Source: Branchiostoma floridae
Lineage: Eukaryota > Chordata > Leptocardii > Amphioxiformes > Branchiostomatidae
Direction: 5' to 3'
DNA: 64,000 bases
Assembly (NCBI RefSeq): GCF_000003815.2
Contig: NC_049995.1
Span: 10,698,968-10,762,967, forward strand
The notes under the pieces are model-generated. The model saw only the letters and a program-made list of their open reading frames with translations. It searched no databases and had not been told where the DNA came from. This document shows, in pieces, positions 23,801-34,003 of this stretch. A program made the translations under genes and the position numbers. Positions within the stretch are counted from its first letter, which is position 1, and every line of letters begins with the position of its first letter.

Positions 23801-24105
23801 ACTTCAGCCGTTGCATCCCTACGTCCATATGTTTTCTTTAGCTTAACAACGCAAAGACTGTGGATAAGTGATTCCGATAGGAATGCAATAGAACCGCCCT
23901 GACTAAAAGCTGGGATTGAGTTTCCATTAGCTGCAAGTTTAACGGGGGGTCCAGAACATGTTACCGGAATACTAATAGCATTTGGACATTTGTCAGAATA
24001 TAAAGTATCGGGAAGAGGAAGAACCACTAATGTTGTTTGGGAGGAAAACATTAAAATAGGCTCCGTTGTTGGTAGATCAATCGAACAAAGTCTTCTTCGT
24101 TTCAC
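23794..24105 (-). CDS. Unrecognised 103-residue open frame, possibly coding
   Basis: A continuous minus-strand frame runs from the edge of a foldback repeat and ends at a TGA just after the residues ATAEVV. It is not low-complexity. It contains PLPDTLYSDKCPNAISIPV followed by a Cys-Ser-Gly-Pro-Pro turn, which vaguely suggests a beta-sandwich (ASH/MSP-like) strand pattern; I would not rely on this. The first ~10 residues (RKVVKRRR) lie within the left arm of the 24086-24330 inverted repeat, so any upstream exon is not apparent. It may be a captured fragment or chance. No splice sites identified. Confidence 0.25.
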   Translation of the reverse strand: MKRRRLCSIDLPTTEPILMFSSQTTLVVLPLPDTLYSDKCPNAISIPVTCSGPPVKLAANGNSIPAFSQGGSIAFLSESLIHSLCVVKLKKTYGRRDATAEVV

Positions 24106-24330
24106 AACCTTCCTTTAATTCTTCCGTGGACGTTTCGGCGACTATCTATCGTCTTCATCAGTACAAAATGAAACAAAACTTCGGTGCGATGTGAACAGTG
24201 AGACAGAGACAGTGCAATCCGAACTTTACCTGTTGTATTCATTCTGTACTGATGAAGACGGCAGATAGTCGCCGAAACGTCTACAGAACCGGAAGAATTA
24301 AAAGAAGGTTGTGAAACGAAGAAGACTATG
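24086..24330. mobile_element. Inverted pair of Penelope-type terminal repeats
   Basis: The arms contain CTTCTTCGTTTCACAACCTT, TTAATTCTTCCG, GACGTTTCGGCGACTATCT and GTCTTCATCAGTAC on the left (24086-24168), with the complement in the same order on the right (24243-24330). Read toward the outside, each arm presents CTGATGA ... CCGAAACGTC, the layout found in Penelope-like element termini that derive from hammerhead-type motifs. The loop (~75 bp) is non-coding. The assignment to Penelope-like elements is inference. Confidence 0.55.
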
Positions 24331-24564
24331 ACACTATGTCCGACTAAAAAGGGCTCTAGTCCAGCCATTAGACGAGGTGAGGGGGTGTGCAGATTAAGTC
24401 ACGTGTGGGACAGTATTCTGAAGAAATAGATGAAACCAATTTCACCGTTAATTGACAACTGTTTATGGATTGTTTACACTCCTTTGTGTTTGGGACCGCA
24501 CTGCAAATATTAGTTCATAAAGCTGCCTGCACGAATGTAGATACTTTACGTTTTGCGACCGCAT

Positions 24565-24672
24565 CTGAACTGTGAGCAGCGACACCTGTCCTGCAGTGCA
24601 ATGTGAACCATTCAGAATTGCCCTGAAGAAGGTGACAAGCGGTCACCGAAACGTTGGTGAGAATAAAGCAAT
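24565..24672 (+). mobile_element. Penelope-type terminal repeat, copy 1
   Basis: CACCTGTCCTGCAGTGCAATG, split as CACCTGTC and CTGCAGTG, leads into GAACCATTCAGAATTGCC and then CTGAAGAAGGTGACAAGC / GGTCACCGAAACGTTGGTGAG. The GGTGAC/GTCACC pair forms a 6-bp stem between CTGAAGA and GAAAC. A second copy lies on the minus strand at 49850-49945. Confidence 0.6.
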
Positions 24673-25061
24673 GGTTGTATAAAAATAATCTATTTATTTA
24701 GGCTCAAAGACATTTACTGGCATTGATCGGTTAGAACAGCGGGTCGAAAATCGAGGGGTCATGGATTCTGTACTACACATGGCATTGTTATTACCCTAAG
24801 GTTACACTTAACTTCAAAGCAACTGCAAAGGGTCTAAGAGAATTAAACTTCGTTTTTGCCACTGTCATCGGTGATGTCTATCTTTATTAAAGGTCTAATA
24901 CGTAATATTTGAACAAAACAAAAAGTAGCTTTTCCTATTTTTTCTTTACATTGTTAGTTCAATCAACCCTATAGCATTTCATACCAATATTTAGGGAGAG
25001 ACGCTGCGACATCATTGCACCAAGTAAGCACACATAAAAATTGTGATCTTCCAGCAAACAG
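24673..25061. other. Unannotated spacer
   Basis: Nothing recognised. Confidence 0.4.
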
Positions 25062-25133
25062 ATGGGTTCAGGCCTGGTCACTGCCTGGCTGGTGTTCCTT
25101 ATCAGCCTGGCTTCCCAGTGGGGGGCCAGTTGA
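25062..25133 (+). CDS. Signal-peptide-like short frame, possible first exon
   Basis: ATG at 25062 opens 23 codons that read as a textbook secretory leader: a polar start (MGSG), a hydrophobic core LVTAWLVFLISLA and a small-residue end (WGAS), then TGA at 25131. Base composition is clearly more GC-rich than the surroundings. To be a first exon it must splice before the stop. GT dinucleotides lie at 25118 and 25129, but both are weak donors. No downstream exon can be linked to it. It could equally be chance or a decayed gene. Confidence 0.3.
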   Translation: MGSGLVTAWLVFLISLASQWGAS

Positions 25134-26402
25134 CAGTTTCCTTTGAGTACAGTAGGTTAGTTTTCTATACAAGGTTTCTTGCAGTTTTGAAGGGAATATG
25201 ACCCCAGCTTGTTGATACCCTACAAAATAGACTAATAAGTTCATGATTATATGCTATTTTAGAATGATTAGATATGGGTGTTTCCAAAGAAGAAGATCTC
25301 CATTGTATTCTTTATCTGCAGTCTGCCATGCATGTGCTAACTGATTACCCCACCCCGGGGACCAACCGGTGGCAAGCTGTTTTACAAACAGGAGGGTCTA
25401 ACCAACTTGGTCTAACTAGGGAGGTCAACAGGTTACAGTTGGCCTAGAGCAGAATGTTTTGTAGGCTAATCCTTTACGTTGCAAACGTGAAAAAAATGAC
25501 ACAAAAGTGTCAAAAACTGTCAAAAAGTGGTATTAAATCTGAAATTTCTTGGTTCTAGAATATTTCAAATTTGAGCGCAAAAAACTACGTAGTAGACCGT
25601 TAACAATGTTTATTTGGCCGCTTCATTTTCAATAATATATTAATGACAAACAGTTGCTGTTGAATTATTTATATACTTCTGAAAACCATAACGGTACGAA
25701 AACCATAATGGATTCTATGTTTAAATCTTCAATTGTTACTTGTTTTCCAACACAATTTGAAACCCATTGTTCGAACTATCAATTTTGCTTAAGACATCCT
25801 ACCGAAAAACAACTGTGAACCAATGCATCTTTCTCGGATGCCTATAGAACTGCAACCCTCGCAAAACTGAGAGTCGATTCCGGCGACCATTGGCCTTGAC
25901 AGCGGGTGGGGAAGATAACCTTTAAACGAGTGTACCGACATTTCTGTCAGATTATGTCTCATGGGCTCTAGAAAATGGCACGGTTGTCATTATCGCCAAT
26001 GATGATGATCTGCCTGAGGAGAAAATAGATGTCGTTATGACAGTGTTGGCGGCGAAATGGGCAGTATAACCATTGCCTTCTGAGCTCGTCAGGAACTTTG
26101 CCAACTTGAAAGAATACCAAGCTATGAATGAAACTCAAGATAACAAATAGTTACTCCAGAAACTGAATAGATTGAAGTTTCGGGTATCATTCACCACCCC
26201 TTGTCCACAGTTTCAAAATTTTTCCAGTCGCTTTAGTACCTGTTATCTTGTGTATATTATTACCAATATGGTTGATCTTCTTCTACGTGTGAAATAATTA
26301 CCGTTTCGAAGCAAAAAGCTTAATGATGGAAACTCTGATATTAGCTGAGTCGCAGGTCTATTTTTGTGCATATTTGTAAGATGGTTGGTGATGACTAAAG
26401 GT
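25134..26402. other. Unannotated spacer
   Basis: No exon, repeat family or RNA gene that I can support. Confidence 0.4.
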
Positions 26403-27030
26403 TACAAACCTTTGCATGAGACGTACATTTTTGTCCTCCAAAATGCTCAAAGTTAGCAATCGTACGACGATCGCACGACCTATGCGACCGCGCCCTAACC
26501 AAGAAAATTCCCATCATGGTCGATGTGACCTCACCCATGACCTCTCAGGTCTTCTACTACACAAACCTACGAACACGCGAGGCATTGAGTACAAAGATCT
26601 TAAAATCTGAAGCGCTACATTCTAATGCTGCACGAAGCTTTTAGCGGCAACCCTTTGCTCTCCTCTCTGCACCCACTGAGGTGTTATATACAAGCTTTTA
26701 TAGTTGTGAAGCGACGGCAACATCAGAGTCCTAAGTACTTTGTGTATCTTACCATAAGAAACATATACAGGACAACAGGCCTACTGAATACGTGAGAAGA
26801 ACCTTGATGAAAGGACTTCTGAAAAGATAACCATCATGAAGACCAAAATACGTTACTTTGCACCCGACAAAATAAGGCCCACTTAGTTGCTAAAGTTGAA
26901 GCAGAGAGAATCTTGAACATTTGCATATGCTCCTTGGGGCGCGCTCACGTAGGTCGTGCGATCGTCGTACTATCGCTAAATCAGGGCATTTCAGAGGACA
27001 AAAATGTACGTCTCCTGCAAAGTTCAACTG
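26403..27030. mobile_element. Long-arm foldback element (~90-bp arms)
   Basis: Left arm 26403-26495 includes CCTTTGCATGAGACGTACAT, TTTTGTCCTCCAAAATGC and CGTACGACGATCGCACGACC. The right arm 26938-27030 is its complement with ~15% divergence. The 440-bp interior has no transposase-like frame. The two 60-64-codon frames here are arm read-through. Confidence 0.85.
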
Positions 27031-27597
27031 TCTTGTTACTACATGAAATGCTGTTTTGGATCCATGCATTCAAAGCTACTACATTCAAAGCATGACTGCA
27101 GTTTCATGGCCAAACAAAGAACCCACTGTACCATACCACAGTATCACCCAATAAGCCAATTTCGCAGATGATGCATTTTCGTCAGCCCATTCAGTGCACA
27201 TTTTAAGCGGCGAGGAAAGATACATAGAGTTCCTAACGACATGTGAAAGATGCATAGACTGATTCAAAAGAAAGCTCAAGCGTATTTGTTGGACCCATGC
27301 CCACTCTGTTCCCCTTTCATCGATCTCGGGGACCTTGAATGAAAGGTAGCGCGCCCAAGTCTGTATGACAGGCGTTATCTGGCTTATTGCGTTACTAATG
27401 GCCCAGTAGACAGCTCAATATCTGTCCTGTACTAAGTGCCGTGTCTATTGTCAGGTTGGGCAGATGGCGTGAGCTTGTACCTAGTCTAAGGCATAGGCTA
27501 GAGTCATATAACATTATGTTTCTCATCATTCTTATTAAAATATACAGGACAGTATAACTTTATGTTACAAATTTAAACTCTCTGTCCGTACACAAAA

Positions 27598-27652
27598 TAA
27601 GCGCTTACCAACAAGGTTTCGATCATCCCTCTGAACCTTATCAAGTTAGAAT
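27598..27652 (-). repeat. Penelope-type terminal motif, another variant
   Basis: On the minus strand CTTGATAAGGTTCAGAGGG, then ATGATCGAAACCTTGTTGG, has the same order (TGA-x-AAGG ... CGAAAC-x-TTG) as the copies at 24565 and 49850. Only ~55 bp can be assigned. Confidence 0.4.
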
Positions 27653-27902
27653 GACCCAAAGTCTAAGTCACACATCCAGACCGGAAGTGTGACGTCAGCA
27701 AATGGTCAAAGGTGCTTGGAAGTTGGTACCGACCCCCGTAATTTCTGTTGGCAAAATGTCTCATCTATCTCCCAGTCTACTATTTGGCCATTGGAGTACT
27801 ACAGAATATCTGGCAACTAGTTTTCTTCACTCCTTTCGTTTTCTGTAGATGTAGATGAAGCATTTATGGAGCGTTGCACCATCACATTTCCTTCCGCGCA
27901 CA

Positions 27903-28166
27903 GGCGCAATGGCGGAGTGGGTAGAGTGTTTGCCTTGCATTCGGTAGGTCGTGAGTTCGATTCCCAGCCGAGTCATACCAAAGACTTTCAAAAAGGGTAC
28001 ATGCTGCTTTCTCTGATTAGTAATCAGCATTCGGAAAAGGGTATGGAAGTTGAGCACACAACACTACCGGTGGACTAGACCCCTGCTGTAGTGTGTGGCC
28101 CAGGGCTACTAAAATGAGAAGGACGCCGTCCTATGCACCATCAGTCGCGGGAAGGACTTTGACTTA
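27903..28166 (+). repeat. tRNA-derived SINE, family 2, copy 2
   Basis: The head has GCGGAGTGGGTAGAGTGTTT and GTCGTGAGTTCGATTCCC; the body has CATGCTGCTTTCTCTG, GTATGGAAGTTGAGCACAC, TGTGGCCCAGGGCTAC and CCTATGCACCATCAG. Collinear with the inverted copy at 3290-3567. Confidence 0.87.
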
Positions 28167-28614
28167 TTTTAGTGATCCGCAGTGCAGAAGAAAAGCGGAT
28201 CCACAGAAACAGCACAAATTTGTAAAATGACTTATGTAAGAAAAACAACTGTCATTCTTTGGGAGATCTGTAAAGCCTTAGGCCATGCTGTAAGGTTGAC
28301 GTGAATTACGGTTTTACCATAGGCAATATTGACCAACCTTATATACATTTCTTTCCCCAAAAATCTATATCATTTTCTTTCTTTCAACATCAAGGACTAA
28401 AAACCGATTATTCCCAAATGTTCACATCAATAATCATCAGTGCTGCAGTGAATGATGAGTTGAATGATTTACATATCAGCGATTTAATCGCTTTCGGAGT
28501 TAATGGAAAATTGATGAAACTCATTTTGCTGCATGGTGAAAACGATATGGCTGAGTGGCTGGATCATTTGTCATCATCAAGGAAATCTACTGAATTGTTA
28601 AAATCATTATTACT

Positions 28615-29049
28615 GAGGGTGGGTACTGGGGCTGGGTACCGGTACAAAACCGGTTTTTCTCATTGGACCGGTCCAGAGAAACCTGACCTGAAAAATTCGG
28701 TGGACCGGATGTTGGACCTATTGGAAAATGAACTTATTATCAGGAATTCACACGTTTGGGGGGTTACCGGTCAAGGCAAAAAACAAGAGCGAAGCAGAGA
28801 AGACTCTAGTCATTTTTACCAGCTTTTACAGTCAATCGTAGCCTTGTAGGATTTTTAAAACGCCAGTGGGAGTCGAATACTACATAAAACGGATTTCTTT
28901 GTAGCAAAATGTACCATTGTTTTGAGTATCATCCATGCACAAGTTTCCACATAATGAATCAGGTCCAGGTTCAGGTCCGGACCTGGACCTGATCCTCTGG
29001 ACCTAAACCGGACCTGGACCTGAATTTTCTGTACCGGTACCCACCCACC
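28615..29049 (-). mobile_element. Non-autonomous hAT-like element, ACCGGTCC family, copy C
   Basis: Left GGTACCGGTACAAAACCGG, then ATTGGACCGGTCC; right GGTCCAGGTTCAGGTCC and CTGTACCGGTACCCACCC. Inverted relative to copy B. The left end has an extra GAGGGTGGGTACT before GGGGCTGGGTACC, as if two termini overlap. No clear 8-bp target duplication. Confidence 0.8.
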
Positions 29050-29069
29050 TACAGAACATCCACGTACAG

Positions 29070-29455
29070 CTACGGTCCAGGTCCAGAGGATCAGGTTCGG
29101 ACCTGAACCTGGACCTAATTATAAGTGAAAAAGTGAGAATGGTCGATACATAAAACAATGGTCCAATGGTTTGGTGGAGTACCCGACGTCTACTGGCGTT
29201 TTAAAATTTTATCTGCATGTACGCAACACTAACTTTGACCATGTTTCACTTTAGAAACTTGGTAAAAATGACTATCAAGTCTCCTTTATTTCGCTCTTGT
29301 TATTTTCTTGGACCAATAAGCCCCAAAACGTGTAAACGCCTGCCGACATAAACTAACCATAATTTTCTAATCGGTCCAAGATCCGATCCACTTATTTTTT
29401 TCAGGTCCGGTATTTCTGGACCAGTCTAAGGAAAAAAACGGGTTTCTTCCCTCTA
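29070..29455 (+). mobile_element. Non-autonomous hAT-like element, ACCGGTCC family, copy D, 5'-truncated
   Basis: It begins directly in the GGTCCAGGTCCAGAGGATCA subterminal block and ends CAGGTCCGGTATTTCTGGAC ... TCTTCCCTCTAATTAG. The TAGGG terminus is missing. It sits head-to-head with copy C, separated by ~20 bp. Confidence 0.75.
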
Positions 29456-29849
29456 ATTAGTAGATTCCAGTTCACCTATCTTGTTTTCTCGAATTCTCGC
29501 CAGTAAAATGATAGTGATGATACTGCATAAAGCCCAGGAAAACGTCCTGGTAAAACCGTGTTCGTTTTACTGTGCAAATTATTTTTATCTGATTTCATTG
29601 GTCGTATTCACTATATGTGCAATCGCTTTTTACTTCTTACTTTTTACTGTCCATCTTTAAATTGTGTAAGTACGTGACCGGTCATCTCTTCGACAAAGCT
29701 TGCAAACATAATGTCATGATGACAACACCTACTCCCCATTATGCCTGCTGTATGTATTATCATATGGGCGTTGACGTCTAGATAGCCTTCGTGTTGTTCG
29801 TGTCTATGCACTATGAATATATCGTGTGTATTTGTAGCCAGTAAGCACC

Positions 29850-30062
29850 CTTTTTTCTTTTAATGAGGCTTATTTACGTTATCGAGGCACCTTCTCCAAC
29901 ATGGGACTCCCGTTTTACGTCGATTCCGAATGACGGATTCGTGAATTCTTGGTCCGGCTGCGCATGCAGCATCCGGTCGCATTGGGTGGTCTCTGATCCA
30001 AGTACTGTCCGGACTGCACGTTGCTTAACTTCCAAGATCGATGTTGATGTGTGTTTGTAGTT
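29850..30062 (-). repeat. 5S rRNA-derived SINE or 5S pseudogene
   Basis: Read on the minus strand from about 30040: GATCTTGGAAGTTAAGCAAC, then AGTACTTGGATCAGAGACCA, then CCGGATGCTGCATGC. These match the 5S rRNA internal promoter order (box A AAGYTAAGCA, box C TACTTGGATGGGAGACC) and the 3' stem GGGTGCTG. The first ~45 nt of 5S are reduced to ACTACAAACACACATC-like sequence. Downstream on the same strand a ~70-bp body leads to an A-rich run (AAAAGAAAAAAGGG, 29850-29862), and there is no T-run terminator. It is therefore a retroposed 5S-headed element, not a working 5S gene. Confidence 0.65.
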
Positions 30063-30803
30063 ATCTGAATATACTGTCAGCAGAGTGGCAGGAAGTGAGT
30101 GGAAAATGACTGCAAAGCTAAGACTTGCCGACGTGACAGGAAGCACAATTCAGAGGTGGTAGAACAAGCCGTTGATCAGACATTGTTCATGTCATGGGGT
30201 CAATTGACGATGCTACTAATTTATGGGGGTGTTGCCTTTGGTACGTGCTTTCGCACCTATATGTCTTTTTATATGCTAGTCACGTTTTAATAGCATAGAA
30301 AAAAAAATGACAGGAAATCATCGATGGGCACATGTAGTAATCAAAACATTATTTGCATGTAAAAATAAACAAGACATGCGAGAAACTCATATTTCATGAG
30401 AGTCTTGTTCGAATTGTGTAGGAAGGAAGTTTGCATGCAAAGAGCACAGCCAAAGAACAGGCTTCCGGAGTAGAAAATTGCAAACTAATTAGCACTCTAG
30501 TTTGATCGCATGCAATTACATACATATAATTGGTTTACTTCCAGAGAAAGTTTTAGATAATCACTTTGGTAACCGATTACTTTTCCATATGGCACGTATC
30601 ATTAGCAAAGCATCTTCAAGTTAGCTTTATTCTGTAACTCCAGGCATAGCGGTGTCCATCTCTTTAAGTTCAATTCAAAATTCAATACAAGTGTGAAAAA
30701 TATGGGAAATACGAATACAAAAGTTAGAACTCAGGTAATAAAGAAACATCTGACTCATCAACATTCATAGGCCGCCTTGTTCAGTTACGTTAGTTAGTGT
30801 AAA
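30063..30803. other. Unannotated spacer
   Basis: Nothing recognised. Confidence 0.4.
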
Positions 30804-31262
30804 CGGGTGGGTGTTGGTACCGAAACTTCAAGTACATGTTCGGTCAAGGCCTAGAGGATCAGATCCAGGTCCGGACCTGAGGTTGGATATGATTATCTGT
30901 GAAAAATTGTGAATGGATGATACATGAAACAATGGTCAATGTCGCTTCAAATAAATATGTTTCGTGGAGTATCCGACGTCGACTTTTGTTTCAAAATTTT
31001 ATCGCCATGTAAACAACAATAACTGTATCTATTTTGGACCAAGTTTGAAGGTATAGACTGGATAAAAATTGCTTTTAACAATCCTCTACTACTCGCTCTT
31101 GTTATTTTCTTTGGCCTGTAAGCCCCCAAAACGTGAACGGCTGCTGGTATAATTTGTTAATTTACGAATGAGTCTAACATCCAGTCACCTGATTTTTTCA
31201 GGTCTGTTTTTTCTGGACCGGTTCAACCAAAAAAAACGGTTTTGTACCGGTACCCATGCCTA
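30804..31262 (+). mobile_element. Non-autonomous hAT-like element, ACCGGTCC family, copy E
   Basis: The left end GGGTGGGTGTTGGTACCG and the right end GTTTTGTACCGGTACCCAT, with the internal GGTCCGGACC palindrome and TTTTTCTGGACCGG, align with copy B. The termini are eroded. Confidence 0.78.
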
Positions 31263-32038
31263 GTAGTGAATGTTACCTGAAAGTTCTGACTGTTCCAAAA
31301 ATTTATCTAGTCGGTTGAGCAACTGTTACCTTGAACATCGCGAATGTTAAAGTTTTGTAAGTTCCCTAGACTCCTGTAGGACCATATATCCGTGACCATT
31401 TGTCCTCATGGTAATATGTTCAACATTGTGGGACATATGCTAAGTGGATTCCGACTTGAAAGCTTTTCTAACGTATTCATCAAACGGGCTTTGCGCGAAG
31501 TACTCAACAGGGATAGAGATTACTTTATCGAAGGGAATTCTCTAACATGATTTACTCCAATAACGAAGGACAGCACGTTCGTACATAACTCTATAAAGTT
31601 GTCACTTTCGTTAATTTCCGCTGTGGCATGAATGTACCGGTGATGTATCTTTGTATATGATACGTGTAAAGATTTACACAAGACTGAGACTCGAGGATTC
31701 AGACATACTCATTTATCGCAATACAACAAATTCTGTGACTCAATTTGACGATCCCCATGGATTCCTTATCAAATATTTGCAGTGTTCCATGGCTGAGGAT
31801 GTCAATATGCCCTGCAGCAAATGCGGTTAAAATCCATAACACATTTACAATGTGCACGTCTGGGAAAAGACGACGCCTCTATGTATATACTTCGCTATTT
31901 GTCAACTGCGTGTCCTCTAGATGGCATGTTCAGGACAAAATTTACAGTAATGTTGTTTTCTGGTGCTTATGTTTTACTGCATAACTTGATCATTATTTCT
32001 CTACTATAGTGTCACCTCCGTGGTAGTCTCCAAACAGG
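31263..32038. other. Unannotated spacer
   Basis: A diverged GGTTGAGCAACTGTTACCTT block near 31314 recalls the repeat at 11985. No gene. Confidence 0.4.
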
Positions 32039-32250
32039 GCTGTTTTTTTTTTGGGGGGGGGGGCTCTCTTATGCCAGTAAAGGGAGTTTGCCGAGGAAGA
32101 GAGTTTGACGCGTGGAAGTGAGTTTTGCGCCGTTCCGGAACGCCAAACTCCCTTTCCCGAAATAAGAGAACCTAGCCAGCGTTGCAAATCGCGAAACAGT
32201 GCCTCCCTCCGTCCCTCCAACCAAAAAAAGCCCCGTTCTGAGACGAAGAC
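32039..32250. mobile_element. MITE-like palindromic element
   Basis: The left end CAGGGCTGTTTTTTTTTT(G)n and the right end AAAAAAAGCCCCG are loosely inverted. Inside, CTCTCTTATGCCAGTAAAGG and GAGTTTG pair with CCAAACTCCCTTTCCCGAAA and TAAGAGAA on the right. ~210 bp, non-coding. The target duplication is unclear. Confidence 0.55.
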
Positions 32251-33071
32251 GGGGATAACTATAATGTATGCCCTGCAGTGTCCACTGTAAGTATGTGCAA
32301 GGATGACAAGACCACGCCTCCTAGATTCCTCAAGGGAAAAGACATAGGGGAGGGTAGCAGATGATCTGGAAGAAACGTGTACATGTCATGTCGGACTTGC
32401 AAGAGTTGGAATACATGTACATGTCGAAATGAACGTAGAATTAGAAATTGTCAGAAAAGAGTGGAAAATGCATTGGCCCGCATCTGCACCGGCTAAACGT
32501 AGCGGCGATGGTGATGGTAACGCAGTATCCAATGCCTGTTTTAAGTGTAATTTGCATAACTTTCATAGCCCATCATAATGTCAACTTATATGCAAGGAGC
32601 AGATACGACAACCTACCAAGGCGCTTAAGCAGTTTTACTTGGCGCTGGATAGAACAGATTGGAAAGCTGCGTCGGTGTCGGATGAACATAGTGGCAATGG
32701 TGATGATGATGAAGTAACCAATGCATTTTTAAGTGTAATTTGCATAACTTACATAGTCAATCATATTCTAGATTAATAGGATTCGACAGATGACAATGCT
32801 GGTTATGTAGTGTAGTATTTCTTGATGCTTATTATTAGATTTTAGGTCATACATCCGCTTGTAGGGCAGCTATTTCTCAATACTTAATGGAGACAGTGTG
32901 GTGAGGCAGAGAGCATTCCTTTTTGGGTACCGTTTTTATTCCCATTTCCGGGACTTCAGGGTTGGATTTGAAATCTTGTTTTCACGACTGAAAACTCTAA
33001 GAGCGGAAGAGAACAGTAAGTCAATGCTGTAGCACTCAGAGTATCAAAAGCAATCAGAACGGGCTTTGTAC

Positions 33072-33150
33072 AGGTTCTGCATCTGTATCTGTATCTAGTA
33101 GATATAGCCGGTATAACCGTCCTTCGGCGTAACACACCAGCTTCGCTGGC
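33072..33150 (+). repeat. Dispersed repeat, CCTTCGGCGTAACACACCAG family, copy 2
   Basis: CTGTATCTGTATCTAGTAGA, ATAGCCGGTATAACCG and CCTTCGGCGTAACACACCAG are collinear with the inverted block at 14186-14262. Confidence 0.7.
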
Positions 33151-34001
33151 ACGCGGCGCGGCAGCAGCTGGTTATCATACACTGAACAACCTGTCACTCC
33201 TAGCCTTTGCACATCTATTTGCAAATGCTATAGATTCTAGGAAGTGATGTATTTTTTCGTCTTTTCCTTCCCTTACCCAATTGGAGTTTATATTCTACGT
33301 ATACCGTTTTTACTACCGTCTTTAACTGTAGCTTGCATGCCATCCCAGTTACGTATTCGTGTGGAACAGGCACGAAGTAGAGCTCAAAGAGCTATAACAA
33401 ATGTAATGTAACATGTATTCTACGGAGTGTACGTGTTGCGGTGCCGTCATGGACATTCTCATAAACAAGCCAGAAAAGAAGCAAAGACGAAGACAAATTT
33501 GGGTCTATTTCGCAAATACATAACGTTGTCTAAAAACAACATTATGCATAATTAGCAGGTAATAGCAACATATCTTCAACACATCAGCAGTCAAATTACT
33601 TCTTTGTGTGATAGTTGCTGAATGCATGTATCTTCGTGACGCTATCAGTGCTTAGAGTGTCATCTATCTTATGATTAATATTGATTTCGCATTTACGTTA
33701 TCGCAAGGACTAAGATAAGGGGAGTCGCGTTTAATGGTATGATGTATTGGAGTTTTCTCACCTGTTAGAAATCTGATAAACCGTAACTTGACAAAATAGC
33801 CGAGGCTAATGTGTTTTATTGATACAGATTATTGATTGATACATGATCTATATGTACCATTTGTATGAAGAGGGTCGTCATCTGACCTACTGCGTTATTC
33901 AGCAAAGCGTAGCATTGATTATGTTTCCTCACCCGAAGGGAAAACATATTGTTTTCTTCAGTAGCCAATCAGAGATTAGGCTGAATATTAGCTGTTAAAC
34001 A
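33151..34001. other. Unannotated spacer
   Basis: Nothing recognised. Confidence 0.4.
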
Positions 34002-34003
34002 TA

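Noticed and set aside
28301-28849. 182-codon open frame
   Set aside because: The last third is the hAT-type copy C read through (GYRYKTGFSHWTGPEKPDL). The rest is AT-rich without motifs, and a frame of this length is expected about once by chance in 64 kb.
29935-30058. Functional 5S rRNA gene
   Set aside because: The 5' third is missing, box C is mutated (TGGATCAGAGACC) and there is no T-run terminator.
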